Assembly: GCA_003116995.1 (NCBI GenBank)
Contig: BDSL01000075.1
Coordinates: forward strand, 310,001 to 374,000
Reading direction: 5' to 3'
From: Yamagishiella unicocca
Lineage: Eukaryota; Chlorophyta; Chlorophyceae; Chlamydomonadales; Volvocaceae
Length of the DNA stretch: 64,000 nucleotides
Below the pieces are notes generated by a model that was not told the DNA's origin, searched no databases, and worked only from the letters and a program-made list of their open reading frames with translations. The translations under genes were made by a program, and so were the position numbers. This document shows positions 1-13,458 of this stretch, one piece after another; the stretch's first letter is position 1, and each line of letters starts with the position of its first letter.

Positions 1-3000
1 GCCAGGTTGGCGTCAGAGGGTGCTGTGGGCGCCTTCGGTCGCCGCAGCGGGCAGCGACGCTGCCTCACGACCACCTTGATCATCGTTTCCTGCGTCAACG
101 GACGCCGACCGGCAGCTAACAGGGTTAGAAGCTCACAACGGAAGGAACTGCATAACAAGCTCCAGTATGACCAAAGACCAAGCCGCGTGTACGCCCACTT
201 GCGCGCACCGTGCTGTGTTACGTTGCTTTACGTTGCGGGCAGGCAAGCAGCCAGGCAGGCAGGCAGGCAAGCAGCCAGGCAGGCAGCTGGCAGCCCACCA
301 GCGCTCACGCGCTCACGCACCTGCAGCACCCGGTGGTACCCACACGCCTGCAGCATGGGCTCACGGATGGCCCGTGGGTCACCAGCGGTCCAGCCGGGGC
401 CGCGCGGGTCCGCGGCTGCGAGGTGCAGCGTCATCGAGTGCAGCACCACGGTGTGCACTGGGGGGTGGTACGGAACCAGCTCCACTTGCCCGAGCGGCAG
501 GCCGAAATGAACGGCTTCGATGATCAGCGCGAGGGCCACCGGGCTGACCCGGCCGCCGCTGGCGGCGGCACCGCTGGAAGCCCCGCCGTTAGGGCGCTGG
601 TGCTGCTGGGTATGGCCGGCGCTGCCTCCATTCGCCGCCCCCGGGGGAACCATCCCTGGAGCCCCGTGTGCCGAGGTCGGGTAGTCCATGGGTTCGTGCC
701 GGAGCGCTAGGTCCACTATGTTGACCGACAGGCTACCGTGCCCGCCGCCTTGTGCCGGAGCCACACCCGCAGCCTGCGTTCCCGCCGCTGCTTGTCTGGG
801 CTGCGGCTGAAGGGGCTGGCTACCCGGCTGCTGCCTCCCTGGAGCCGCCTCGGCAGACCCCCGCGGCACCACGGACTCGAACAACGCCCCCAGCTGCACC
901 GCCCAGTCCATTGTGACGTAGCCGTGGTCCGTGGAAAACGTCATTCCCTGGAGCAGTACCGAGTGGACCGCGGTCTCGACTGGCTGCGCTGCGGCATTGT
1001 CCCGGAAGCCGCCGCCGCCGCCGCCCTGCCCCACCGGCGACGCCCCAGCCAGGGCACCCGACGTGGACGTGCGCTGGCACCAGGAGCTGCCTGACCCCTG
1101 AGGCTGCGACTCACACCACCCTGCATCCGTCGCACGGAGGGGCCCGCCGGCGCTGCTCATCCGCTTGGGCTGCGGCGCCGGCTGGTGTCCCTCCACGCAG
1201 ACGTACTCGATATACGCGGGAGCCTTCTCGGCCGCACCCGCGGACTTCGGGCAGTGCAGCAGGCAGATAGCGTGGCCCGCGCCGCCCACCACGGCACCGC
1301 TACCCTTGACTGCCTGCGCGCCTGCGTGGGGATGACTTGGCTGTGCTGCCGTCATCGGCGGCTGCGCTCCCCGGCCCGAGCTGCTCAGAGGCTGTTGCCC
1401 CTGCCCGGGCACCACGGGCGGGTGCCGGTGTCGGTCACTACCACCACCACCACCTCCACCACCACCTCCACGCGCTGTCGCGGCGGCCGGCTGGTGCTGC
1501 TGCGAGGCCGCGGCCGCACCCCCTGAAGCAGCCGCTGCCCCCTGAGCCGCCGCCGCGGCCGCGGCCGCCGCCGCCTGCAGCTGGTGCTGGTGCTGCTCCA
1601 GGTGCCCCATGAGTGTGACGCCGTGTGCGTGCACGGAAGTCACGTTGCAGCCCGCCTGCGCGCCCAAGCTGTTTGCCCGGAACACGGTGAGCTCCGTTAT
1701 CGCCAGCTCATACATGGACACGCGGGAGCCCGCGAGGCCCAGTCCGAGACCCTGCGCCGTTCCTCCCGCAGCGGTGGCGCCTCCTGACGCACCACCCAGG
1801 TGGTTGCCTCCAGCCCCAGCAGCTGCCGCAGCGGCGACGCTGTGGCCGTTGCCCACGGGGACCGCAGGCTCGTCCTGCAGCTGGATGGTCAGGCACACCT
1901 CCAGCAGCGCGCACGTCTGGGGCTGCGGGCAGGGAAGGCCGCGGTCGGCCAGCGCCGCCGGTTCAACCCACGCAGCTCGCTGCTTTGCCGAGGTGGCGGC
2001 GGTGGCGGCGAGCGGCCCGGGCTTCGCGCCTGCCGGCTGCTCCGGCAGCAGCGTGCTCGGCAGCGCAGCGAGGTCCGCCATGTCCGCCCGGGTCAGGTGC
2101 ATCAGCGCGTTGGGGGTGCGCAGGTGCACGAAGTTGGCCGAGGACCTGCGTGGGTTCAAGGCACACACCGTACATCCGCGTGCTGACAAGGTGCTCGATT
2201 GGTTTGGATGCATTGAACGGACGCGGTTGGGCAATCATGCCAAATGCCATCCCTGCTAATCAACCCATGGCTGGCCCCCCGTCTCTGACCGCTTAGCCTC
2301 ATTTCGCCCCCCCCCCCATGGACCTACTTGCGGCAGCGCTCGTGGAACGCGACGCTGCGGAAGCTGCTTCGTTCCTCCCAAGCGCCGCCCTCGCCGTCAG
2401 GGTCCGCCCACCGGTCCTGCGCGTGAGTCGCCACGTGGCCCCAAGCCTCCGCGACCAGCTCGTGCCCTGTGCCGACCCCTGGGTCAGAGCACACGTGGAG
2501 GTGGAGACCGCAGCCCTGTGGGACGTCTTCGGGCCCCGTGGGCGGCGCCGAGTGAGGCGACTCCCACGAACGCCTGGGGCTAGCGGACGACGGCGGCGTC
2601 GGCGCCGGCGAGGGACTAACGCTGAACAGCGACTTGCTGGTCCAGAGGGCGGCTCCGTTGGAGTCTGCGGAGCGGGTTGGCGCGGGATGGGAGCAGGGAG
2701 CCGTGTGGCGCTATTGGAGGAGCTGTGGGCGCAAATCGGTGAGGCTATGGCAGAGCGGTCCACTTAGGGACAACTTAGGGACAACTCAGTCACTTAGGGA
2801 CAACTAGATGATAAATGACTGGCGCGCGGGGAGGACCTACCTGCGGCCCATTGCTGCGGTGCCCCGTCTCCTGGCGTCTGTGCCTGCTCCTTCGGCTGGG
2901 AGGTGCCCGCCGCCGTCCGCACGAGCAGCAGCTCCACGACCCCCGCCGCCAGGTCGATCGTCGTCACCTGGCGCAGCAAGAAGGCGGGGGATTTCGAGGA

Positions 3001-6000
3001 AGACCCGTGGAGGCGAGGAAAACCGTTTGGGAAAGACGTTTCGAGATGCATGCTGGAGAACTGGGGTGAGGATCCGAAAGACGAAGGTCATATGTCGACC
3101 TTCGGCGGCTAAGCTAAATCGGCTGCGGCTAGGCGGGGGAGGGAGGGGGTAAGCGCACCCAGCACGGGTAAGGCGGTGCCAAGTTAAGGCCTCGCAAGGG
3201 CTCATGCTCATGCGCCTGCGACTGAGCTACAGTGTTGGCGCGCAGACACTGCGGAAGCTCACGCGGAACGCACGCACGTACGCACTTTTCCGGGGTCAGT
3301 GGTCATATAGTAGGAAAAAAGCGGATCCTTGATGAGGGCCAACAGGCACACTGATGTGTCTGCCTCGTGCGGACGTGGCGTCCGGACCCCATACGGAGCA
3401 CAGTTCAACGCCGCACCTGTGACGGTATCAGTCGGTCCGTCGCCGGCGCCTGATATATGCTGAGCAACGGCGGTGCCGCCCACGTCGCCTGCGGCCCCTG
3501 CTGTCCATGGTGCCCGCCCTGGTGGGCTGGAGGGGCGCCGTGGTGGTGTTGGGCGTACCCCATGGCGCTCTGCTGGTGGCTGGCATAGCCCGCCCATCCG
3601 CCGTTATAAGGCAGGTGCTGCTGCTGCTGCTGGGCACCGTAGGATTGGCCTCCTGGGTAGCTGCCGTGGGCACCGTGCGGATTCGATCCGTAGGGTCCCA
3701 CATGCGCCGCGTACGGATTCTGGTGATAGTGGTGGTGGTAGTGGTGCTGTTGCGAGTGGGAGGCGTGAGGCGGAGCGGGCGCATGGCCCGCGCTATCACC
3801 GGCTGGGTGCGGCGGCGAGACGATGTCCAGGGCCATGAAAACTGGCGAGCCTGCACGCGGTTCCAAAGGCGGTACTCCAGCTCAGTAACTTGTGCGTGTT
3901 GTAGAGCAACGCCAACGAGCAGCAGTAGCGGTTAGCCTCGATTTAATCTGTCCCATACAAGCTTTATCGTTGCGTACGGCTAGGTCGGCTCCCACGTCTA
4001 CCCGAAAACTCGCCTGGAGGCCTCGGAAGTGAGACAGTTGGCGGGCTTGATGGCAGCAGCGCCAGCAGCACGCAGACGTGCGGGGCCACGACGGTCAAGG
4101 ACAGGCGCGGTAAAGGTCCGGCTGGCTTCGGGACAGCGGGGCCCTGCGTGAATGAGGAATGACGCGGGTGCAGTGGCGCATAAGCCCTGGGTCAGCACTC
4201 GGCAGGCGCCAGCAGCTACGGTAACATACTACTATTGAGGAGATCCTCGCATTGAGTGGAAGTCAATGGACCCCTGCACCGCCACAGCTATGCAGCCCGC
4301 GTGCAGGGTGCGCTGATAGCTGGCCTTTGTGGGCACACGCTGAGGGCACAACGCAAGTACATTTTTCGACCCAAAGGATGTACCTACCCCAAGCACGCAC
4401 CGGCGCACTTCTCCCCCATTGGTACCGGACTCCGTCACCTCCCCTACCTCATGCGCACGGTAGCGCCCATGGACCACCTCGGTCCCGGACCCATCATCGT
4501 CCCCAAACAGGTAACGCACCTTCGCCAGCCTGCCGTTGCTCGAGGGCTTGGATGCCTCCGCGGCCAGCGGTGCCGCGAAGTCCGTTAAGCGCTGCACCAG
4601 CGGTAGCGACACCCAGACCGTGACCGGGAGCAGCTCCAAGGACAGGTCGAACGATGGTGCAAACGGCAAGGTCCCACTGCCGTACCGGTCGTACCCGTCG
4701 CCCACTCCCGAACAATCAGGGACAGCGCCACCACCCCAGGCAGCGCGCATTCGCAGGCAGCCGTGCGCGCCTCCCCCGCTGCTAACATTCCCACGGACCA
4801 CAGCTGGCTGCGCGGTTTGCTTGTTGCCAGCGGCCTTGCCTTGCACATTCGCCGCCGACCCTTGGGTTGCCTGCGTCGGGTACGGCGCTGCGCCGGTGCT
4901 ATGCGGCGTACTCGCACATGACAGGATTGGCCACGTCTGCAGGCTACTGCCGTTGCCGCTCGCGGCGCCATTGCCGCTGGAAGCAGCCTGTGAGTTGCGC
5001 CCGGTCGGCCGTCCCCCGAGCCGTGGGCTGAAGCCGGCGCTGGCCCCGCCGCCGAGCGACGTTCGCGTGGGGGAAGGCTGTGTGGGGCGGAAGCGGTGGG
5101 GCGCCTGTGGCAGCACCTCAGGCACTCTGCTCCACTCCGCGGCACTCAAACCGTACTTCGCGCCCACGGCGGCCGGAAGCTGCTCGTATACCTGCAACTG
5201 GCCCGCCTGCAGCGCCACACCGTTGCCGTGCACGGCATCCAACCAGATATCGCAGCTCAGGTCCTGCAGCTCCAGAACCAGGCTACCGCCCGCTCCGGGG
5301 CCACCAGCTGCTGCAGGATTTCCCGCAGATGCGCCACCCGCCGCCGCGGCGCCGTTGATTCCGCCGTGTAGAGCGCCCGGTCCACTGACCGTACTCCGTG
5401 CGCTGCTGGGTGCGTGCGTCCCTTTGCGAATTGTTGGATGCTGTGGTTGCTGCGGTTGGGGCGTATGTGCAGGCGACGTACCGTAGCATAACACAACAGC
5501 GGTGTGGGAGACCTGCGCGCGGATGTTGATGATTGGCTGCGTGGAAGCTGCCGCTGCGAATGCTTGCAATGCTGCTGGTGCGGACGCCGCCGACGTCAGC
5601 GGCTGCGGCTCTGACGCTCTGGACGCAGACGGCTGCGACTGCAGTGATTGCGGTGCCGGGGCCATCCATTCAATAGCCCCGCCGACGGCGGCCGTGCCGC
5701 TGGCCGCCACGTACCCTAGCAGGTTTGTTCCGGTCTGGCTGACGCTGCTAACAAGGCTGCTGGCGAGAGACCCAAATCTGCTGCAGGCATCGTGGAACTC
5801 ACTGGCATCGCCGTACGGCAGACCGGCGCCTGTGACGTATGGCTCCAGGGAATGTGCCACGACGCCCTCGCAATTGGGAAGCATGATCGATTCGAACAGC
5901 GAGCGTCGACCCCAGTGGCCGGCTGCGCTGTGCATGGAAGCCGCCCCGGATGTGTACGACGCCCACATCTCCGTACTGCTAGCGGCCGTGCCCGCCACCG

Positions 6001-7621
6001 GCTCGGCACCCCCTGCCGAGGATGCCCGCCGATCAAGGGCGGCCTTGAGCGCTGATAGGCATACGGCGTGGCTAGGTAGCAGCAGCAAGCGTACGGCACC
6101 CAAATGCAGGTCCGCGGCGATTTGGGTCGGCTGATGGGGGTCGTCGTGCATCACCATGCGCAACTCGACGCTCAGCTGCAAACCGTGCTTGCCTGGCCCC
6201 GAAACCAGGGTCACACCCGCCCCGGATGCGTTGTTCGCCGCCGCTGGCACAGCAGGCACTGCTGTTGTTAAGGACTGTGCGGACGGACTCGAGGAGCCCG
6301 AGGACGGAGTAGCGGCGGCAGTCGCGGATCCAGTCAGCAGCGGTGTTGTCTCGAAGAGATCCAAGGAAAGACCCTTGATCTGGATCAGTTTGGCAATCTC
6401 TCTCCGGCTGCTCCCGCTGCCCGTCGCGGCTGCTGCGGATGCCACTGGCCCGTTCGCGCCTGCGCTACTCCCATCAGCACCCGCCACTACGCCCGCATGG
6501 GGGCGCGTGGACGCGCTGGAGGCCTTGTGGTTCTGGCCCTGGTGCCTGTGGTCATGGTGATGGGGCTGTTGCTGCTGCGCTGCTGCGGATCCGCTGGGAG
6601 GAGGCGCAGCAGACAGATCCCCAAATTCCACAAGGTCTAGCTTGAGCGCTGCGGTGACTACGCGGCCCTTCTCCGATGGGTGGGGCAGCTCCACACGCAC
6701 CAGCACGTTCGAAGCCTCCACGCGCATGTGCTGCATCATCGACTGCAGACTGCCGGCGATTCGCTTGATGCCGTCCATCACTGCGCCATGCCCCGTCCAG
6801 CCGAAATCGTCCGCCAGCAGAAATCCCATGGCACCGCCTGTGCTGGGAGGCGCAGGCGATGGCGGTCCCTGGCTGCTGAACGGGATGTCTTGCGGGAAGG
6901 GGGCAGCGGGCCTGTCGCAATTGGGAGCTGGCGCCCCTGACCCGACGGTGGCCGATGCAGGCGTAGGTGCCACGGTCAACATGACCTCGTTTATCACCAC
7001 GCTGCATTGGGCGGATGACAAAGACACCAACGGCAGCTTGGCAATTACGCTTCCCACGTAGCCCGCTTTCACGGTCCATCCGTCCAAAGCCTGGGGATGG
7101 GGGTGGGACACGCACAGGAGTGTGAGTGTCCTTGGTGCGGCATCGGCGGGAATGAGCTCTGTGGCAATTTAGCAGACAAACATGTTCAATGGGGGGTGCG
7201 CCCTTGGCGGTGACAAGATGACAAAAAATGTGCAACGATGTCAGCATGTGACAGGCATGCGTGCAACTGAGCCAGGCCCAAGCGGCCGACGCGTCGCAAG
7301 GAGCTGACAGGGGTGGGCAACCGCCTGCAATGCGCTTCGGCAACGACGCCATGGCACAGTAACAGCGACGCCCAACCGAATGGTGCTGCGTGGTGCTGCG
7401 TCGGCAAGCACCAACACCAGGCCTACCAGGTCCTTGTTGAGCGCATCACAGTTGAGCAAGAGATTCTTGAGCTCGAGCTTGCCAGTATCTAATTTAACGT
7501 CAAGCTGCTCAAGGTCCAATTCGGAGGATAGGTACTTGCCCACGTTGCGCTTTAGCACAAATTTAAGGAAGCGCTTCAGCAGCCAGTCCGTAGTACCCAG
7601 CATTTTGGCAGGCGCGACCAA
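1..7621 (-). CDS. ATG2: Autophagy-related protein 2 (ATG2), 5' part; 3' end outside the window
   Basis: Lipid-transfer protein expected at the contact between ER and growing autophagosome. Exons on the minus strand: 7427-7621, 4520-7090, 4002-4143, 3417-3850, 2841-2967, 2328-2664, 321-2145 and <1-89; every junction is GT/AG and keeps codon phase. The first ~95 residues form a chorein N-terminal domain: an LLKRFLKFVLKRNVGKYL helix, then ELDLEQLDVKL, and VKAGYVGSVIAKLPL across the first splice. This matches plant ATG2 better than VPS13 (family knowledge). Start at 7621 (MVAPAK) or 7603 (MLGTTDW). About 1906 residues are in the window. The middle holds long Ala/Gly/Ser/His/Gln-rich insertions, including His- and Gln-rich stretches near 3600-3750, beyond what other ATG2 proteins need. 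The last fragment (1-89) is the least certain exon, and the 4520 donor could instead lie a little further downstream. VPS13-like identity is the main alternative. Confidence 0.82.
2985..3066 (+). repeat. Dispersed intronic repeat, copy A (ATG2 intron)
   Basis: A stretch of ~80 bp in the ATG2 intron 2968-3416 shares a series of blocks, in the same order, with 53698-53774 (same strand) and, reversed, with 21604-21699. Shared blocks include GAAGACCCGTGGA-like, GAAAAACCGTTT-like, GACGTTT and GCATGCTGGAGAACT. It lies antisense to ATG2. It has no open reading frame; origin unknown, perhaps a short non-autonomous transposon or a LINE end. Confidence 0.6.
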
Positions 7622-8178
7622 CTAGCTCCTCGCGAGCGTGCTTGAGCCTTCGACGTTGGCCGCACGCTATCTTAGGAGGCTAGTCATGCCCCAACCACGA
7701 GGCTACGATGTCAGCTACAAAAGCATAGCCATGTATGGTGGGACGCGTGAATTGCCGCTGTTGGTCCGAACGAACATTGGATTAGGGTTCAATACGGTGA
7801 AGCAAACCTGTTCCGAAAATCTGGGTGCAAGGGAGATACCCGAAATATCAAATAATGTAGGTGGCACCTTGAATTATACTCTTGTTAAGCTTGGGATACC
7901 ACCACTCGCGCGATGCCTTAGGTTCCAAGTTCAAGATGGTGAGCTGTCGTTGATGCAATGCGAGATGACGGTACAGCAAACTCTAACCAATTGCGTCCGC
8001 GTAACACAACTCAATTGTTGTTCATCTTAAGATATAGCGATGTCTTTTTGTTATGCCCCGGCCCCGGCCCAAAAATAATTTTAGCGGCCGGGAGCGTTCG
8101 GGCATGCCTTCGCAATATGGTATCCTTGTAACTTGACAACGTCAGCTGCTCTTACTGGGCTAGGCCCTATTTGCAGCT
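7622..8178. promoter_or_regulatory. Divergent spacer between ATG2 and NCAPH2
   Basis: These 557 bp separate the start codons of two genes read away from each other, so both promoters and 5' leaders should lie here. I see no convincing TATA box or known operator. A 130-codon open frame at 7638-8030 has no family resemblance or typical codon use and was not called as a gene. Confidence 0.6.
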
Positions 8179-11100
8179 ATGGGGGACCTCGATGCCGACT
8201 TCGAGGACTTGAAGGAGAACCGGTTCGCCCATCTCCTGAAGCCTATCCGCGATATGCAGGACAACTTCAACGTCGACTTGGCACATGAGCTTGAGGAATA
8301 CCTGGATCAGCTCGAAAATGCGCAGTTCTCGTTTGAGGGTGCCCGCCAGGGCATGGTGGACTTTGCCGAGGCAGCACTCCTCATTCAAGGAAGCACCTGC
8401 GTGTATTCAAAGAAAGTCGAGCACTTGTACAACTTGGTGTACCAGGCTTTGGAAGCAGTGAAGGGGAGGAAGCGGCATCAGGGACTTGGGCCCGACGGTC
8501 AGCCGTTCGAAGGCGACGCCAGTCAGCTGCCGGCGGGCGCCCGTGGCCGTGGTGCAGCAGTTGCGCGCGATGGGGACGACGAAGAGGACGAAGGTTTGGA
8601 CCGGTTCTGGAATGTGGAGACGCTTCTGAAGGAGTCTAAGGACCTAGACCTGGCGCCTGGCGACGGCGTCATTGCGACAGCTGGCACTACCGTGCGGCCT
8701 CCCGCTGCATTGTTGGCGCTCGAAGACCATGGACAGGGCGCAGCAAGCAGTACCGGTGGCAAGGGTGACGGGGACACAGGAGTCTACCGTTTGCAGCAGT
8801 GCATAGTACACTGCTCGGGAGCGTTGCTGCTGGATCCCCGTGATGGTGACATGTACGACCAGGAGCTAAGGTGCGCAGAAACGTTTCCGGCCCTGGGAGG
8901 CCGGGCGTCACCAGGAAAACGTGTGGCATGGGGCAATGAACGTTATGGAACCAGATGTAGTGACGAGTTCCACCGGAACTGTACCATAGCAATGTGACAG
9001 GCATTGGGTTGGAGTGCAGGGTCGCGCTGCAGCCTGCAGCACGGTTCCCTGCAGGAAATGATACCAAGGGCAGGTCTGGAGGAACTTGGCAGGGAGAGAG
9101 GCATTCACGTGCAGGTCACTGACAGTCAAGTCCCTGCGCTGCCCGCTTGGGTTACGGCCCCTCCCCTCCGCTTCGGCATCCACGGGTTTTTTTCGGACAT
9201 CCACGGGTTTCCCTCGAACCCTCCGCTTCGGCCCTCGCCCCAGGTTCATCGGACCTCATCAACGAAATGACAAAAGCTTAGAGCAACTCATTGACGCCCA
9301 CCGGTTGGATCAGCCCACCCAGCTTGTGCCCGAGCCGCCGACGCAAGCCCACATGCCTGGCCAACTGCAGCAGGCGCCTGGCGCCAGCGCACCCATGGAC
9401 GTGGATCCCGGTCAGGCGAATGAGTATGACGACGATGACGGTGGTGGTGGTTTTGATGGCGGTGCTGACTGGCCCAGCGACAATGAGGACGCGACGGCAG
9501 CGCCCGCCCCAGGGACGGCTGACGCTGACCCCATGGCAACAGATGGGGCGCCGCCAGCAGCAGCAGCAATGGGTGGTAAGATTTGCGGCGATTATGGCCC
9601 CCTGGTACGCCGTACTGCAATGCTGAGCGCAAGGAAAGGGCTCGGGGCGCAATTACAGCATCTTACCGGCACATCGCGCTAGCATATGCAGTACGAAGTA
9701 GGCCATTACCGCACGCATTCTACATTATGCATATACGGGCGGCTTGTGCGCAGGTGACGCAACGGCTGGCCAGGAAGCGGCCGCCAACGCGCAGCGGCCT
9801 CAAGCCGTGGGTACTAGGGCGCGCGGAGCCGGGCATGCTGCTGTAGGGGACGACGAAGACGCCGCGGAGGCGGACGGTGAAGAGGAGGAGATGTTTGACC
9901 CGTATAAGCCGCTGGACCCGGCCGTTAAGGGCCGCCTCGCTGAACGACCCCTCGTGGTAGGTCCGCCGAGGGCTCAGCTGCGGCTGCAGCTACCTCAACT
10001 GGGGCAGGCTCGGCTATGACACGGAAGTCATGCCGTTGGCACAATGCGGCTGCGGCAGGCAATGACAGGCTCTCATTGGCCAGGCCAGCTTCACATCCAG
10101 TAGTGGCAACCGGCAATCCATCCTAGGCGATTCCCTTAGAGCGCTGTCTTGCCTTGCCCGCCTCCTGCAGATCCGAAAGCCCCGCAGGACGAGGAAGATG
10201 CCCACTCAGACCGCCAAGCGTGACACAACAACGGCAGCGGCTGGGGGCCTGCTACTGCCAGAGTACAGCTACTGTTTGGCCTTTTTGCGGCCAGCGCACG
10301 CGGCGGAGGAGAAGCTGGAGAAGCGGCGTGGGCGCGCGGAGGTGGGCTGCAAGCCACGCAACGAGCGCGTCGCCAAGCCGTGCTCAGATGCGGCTGGACC
10401 AGTCTTTGACGCTTGTGACGCCGCAGCAGCAGGTGAACAACATCATAGCGTACCCTGCTATTGTTGCATCAGGCGAGCTGGTACAAACTGAAGCATGCGC
10501 AGCAGCAAGTCCCCCTAAACACGCAACCCCCCACCCTTAAACCAACCCATCGTACGTCCCGTACTTCCAGTCGCTGCTGACGAGGCCGCGACCGCAGAGC
10601 CGGCAGATGACGTTCAAGAGCCACAGGGGCCGCAGCAGTACGGCTTTGACGATGACGACGACGGTGGTGGTTTCGGAGGCGGCGGTGGCGGCTCGGATCT
10701 TGATGACGACGTGGACCCAGCGATGGCGGGACCGGGCGGCTTTGGCAGGGATGATGGAGGATTTGGGGGCTCGTGGCACCAGCCCAAAGGTGACGCCGAC
10801 GACGCTGAAGCCGGAGGGCGCCCCGGCGGCCTGGGCCGGTGGCCAGGTGTTGTGCCGCCGATGGGGTTCCTCGGGGGGCCCGACGATGGGAGAGCGTTCA
10901 ACGGCGAGGAGCCTAGCTATGAGGAGCTCTGCAGGTAGGGTTCCAACTGGGTCGACATGTAGGAGGGAGGCATGGGGGCGAGAGGTGCTATGGGAGTGTG
11001 GCGCAAAAGGTAACTGTGCAAGCTCTAAGTACCATGTGAGGGACCTGGAGAGCTGGCACAGCGGCACTGCCTGAGGCTGATGGTGGCTCTGGTTTTACTC

Positions 11101-13071
11101 GTCATATCACGCGTTATGACCAACTGGCCGCTGAATGGCCCATGGCCATCATGCCCGCGATCACAGGGCCCACATGGAGTCCATGCTCATGGCCGCCGCG
11201 GCGAGGGAGGTGCAAAGCGACCTTGCCCGTCGCGTTAGCGGCTGGAGGCAGCGGATAGACCCAGTCCTGAAGGTGAGCTGTGCCGCTCCTCGAGCAATTG
11301 GTATTTGGAGTGGGGGACAAGATCCCTCCTTGGGGATGCGTTGAGGTGTGCCTTCCGTCCCTGATGTGATGCGGGCAGGAGTTCGAGGGTGTCTTCCCGC
11401 GCAGCCGTTCTGGTGTGAGCGCAGCCGTTCTGGTGTGAGCGCAGCCGTTCTGGTGTGAGCGCAGCCGTTCTGGTGTGAGCGCAGCCGTTCTGGTGTGAGC
11501 GCCTGCTGACCACTGGGGGCAGTCGGAGGACTACCACTCGGGCTGGGTCGCGATGAGCCCCAGCGGCCGCAATCTTGCACCGCCCTGCCCATGCTTGCTT
11601 TGTGCTTGCCTTTGCAGGCCGAGGAGTCGCGGCCTGGCTTCGACATCCAGGACTATGGCGAGCGGCTGCTGGGGCGACTGGCGGGCCTGAAGGTAAGATG
11701 GGCCTGCGGCTTGCCAGGGCTGCGGTGCAGGTGCTGAGGGGAAACCCGTTGGGCGGCATTGAATAAAATCGACTAGAGAAAGGTTAGGAACTCGATGCAG
11801 GGGCGGGACGGTACTGGAAATGTACGCTTGTGCGGTGGCATCTGCTACTGTGGGCAAGAGGCATCCGGTTTCGAGGGCTGATGTGGGGACGGGGGATGTG
11901 GTGTGTACGCCGAGGTCCACTGCGGTTCGCAGGCAACGCCGGCGCGGCCGGTCTGCGATGGCAGACCTGTTGTGGAGTGCCTTGCAATTGCAGTTGGGTT
12001 TTGCTGCTGTCACGTCTCGTGCCAGACCCACGTGAGCGAAGGCATGACCCCAGTCGGCTCCCTTCCATTTCAACCGCCTGTCCCTGCAGCTCTCGGACGA
12101 TAACCAACTGCAGCCGGCAGCCGAGCCGGTAGCGGCAGTTGGCGGCGGCGGGAGCAAAGCGCGGCTGTGTGCCAACTTTTCTGTTATTGCCGCGGACCTC
12201 CAGAAGTTTGAGGTGTCCCGAATGTTCTCCGCCATGCTCCAGCTCATTAACAACCGGTAAGGGCATGGGGTATGCGGCATGGGGTACCTACAAACAGCAG
12301 TCCGTTGAAGTCCGTGATTATGGGCGGGGCGGTCCTTAACGGCCGGGGACCGCGCCTGCCGGAGGCGATATGCTTTCCTGGACTACAAGCGCTCGCCAGC
12401 GTAACAAGTTGTACCGCGCTGCGGCAAAGGGAATACATCCGACCATTGACGCCTGCAAGACTCAAGGCCTTTCCCGGCCGGTGCTCATGTGCGCTGCAAA
12501 CTCAAACCAGCTCGTTTGCTGACGTCGACGAACCCACCGGCAATAAAAACGGTTGCGCAGGAACGTCGCAATCTTCAAGACGGACGACCCGCGCGTGCCG
12601 CCCGGCGAGGTGCCCGACGAGCCGTTCACGCTGCAGCTGCTGAGCACCGACATGTACCACAAGACCATGCGCAACCGCTTGGCAGCGGTGCCACAGGTGC
12701 GGCGCAAGGGTTAGTGCTTCGGGCGAGGCAACGAAATTCGTCAACGGTACTGGACACGGTCTCGCACCAAGCACACTGTGCGTGTAGTATGAATCATACC
12801 CCGCGTCGTGGTACGAAAGGACGTCGAGTTGCCAAAATTACGAACTGTTGCAATGTTCGAGGCAAGAACTCGACCCGCTGGTTGCCATTGGCCCCATGCG
12901 CAGGGCGGCGGCGCCACGTCACCCGGTGCAGACGGACTGGACCACGATGACGGTGAGAACCGCGCCACGCAGCAACACCACGCAGCCGAGCCGCGTGGCA
13001 AGGCAGGCGGCGGTGCCAAGCGGGCGAAGAAGGCCGCGGCGCCGTTGGGGGACACGAACATGGACGGCTAG
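8179..13071 (+). CDS. NCAPH2: Condensin-2 complex subunit H2 (kleisin)
   Basis: Kleisin subunit of condensin II, linking SMC2/SMC4 and the HEAT subunits during chromosome assembly in the nucleus. Exons: 8179-8870, 9244-9575, 9754-9956, 10171-10432, 10571-10934, 11167-11272, 11618-11692, 12090-12256, 12561-12696, 12904-13071; all junctions agree in phase, giving 834 residues. The N-terminus (FAHLLKPIRDMQDNF, then EAALLIQGSTCVYSKKVEHL) is the family's SMC-binding domain. Central landmarks are MFDPYKPLDP (~400) and GLLLPEYSY. The C-terminal part has PSYEELCRAHMES (~610), FDIQDYGERLL (~670) and FEVSRMFSAMLQL, the winged-helix end. Acidic and Gly-rich linkers separate these blocks. The final ~55 residues are low complexity and basic. 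Exon 4's end and exon 5's start are set mainly by phase. The start ATG is the first in frame before the conserved domain. Confidence 0.9.
9183..9228 (-). repeat. Dispersed intronic repeat, partial copy D (NCAPH2 intron 1)
   Basis: Two copies of an ATCCACGGGTTT motif lie ~20 bp apart just before the exon 2 acceptor. They are followed by CCCTCGAACCC, which matches one end of the repeat at 21604-21699. Only this end is present. Confidence 0.45.
11401..11500 (+). repeat. Five tandem copies of a 20-bp unit in an NCAPH2 intron
   Basis: The unit GCAGCCGTTCTGGTGTGAGC is repeated five times without mismatch inside intron 11273-11617. Perfect identity suggests recent expansion or concerted change. It does not interrupt coding sequence. 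Confidence 0.9.
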
Positions 13072-13190
13072 CCGCATGCAGGGGAGGCGAACGACGACTA
13101 AGCCGCGCATCCAGCGGTCCGCCAATTGTATGCGTCTTTACTTTCGATCTGGCGCCCGACGCAACCAAGAACTTGGCGCCAAACATTGTG

Positions 13191-13195
13191 TTACA
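13191..13195 (-). terminator. TGTAA polyadenylation signal for DPH1
   Basis: Read on the minus strand, this is the first TGTAA after the DPH1 stop at 13621. It sits ~430 bp downstream, so the DPH1 3' UTR would pass through that of NCAPH2. Confidence 0.5.
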
Positions 13196-13458
13196 GGGCT
13201 GTGAGCTTGAGCCCAACTTGGCTACGAAGAAAAGCAACCGTTGTTTTCTCGAGCCACGTGCGGACAGACCGTGCGTGCGCACGACATTCGCATGACTTTT
13301 GACGCAGCATTGCATGATGGAACATGGTGTCCTGACGCACGGACCACGCAGCAGTCCCCAGTTTCACCCAGTGGGCACGGGCTTACGATGCCCCCTGCAT
13401 GCTCTTTTGGTAGGACCCATTGCCGCGGCGTCAGTAACAACCCACGACGCCGTCGCGC

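Noticed and set aside
7638..8030. 130-codon plus-strand frame between ATG2 and NCAPH2
   Set aside because: No recognisable domain, AT-rich, and it occupies the shared promoter spacer.
11401..11500. Regular 20-bp repeats that could suggest a CRISPR array
   Set aside because: The units are contiguous with no spacers and lie in an intron of a eukaryotic gene; this is a minisatellite.
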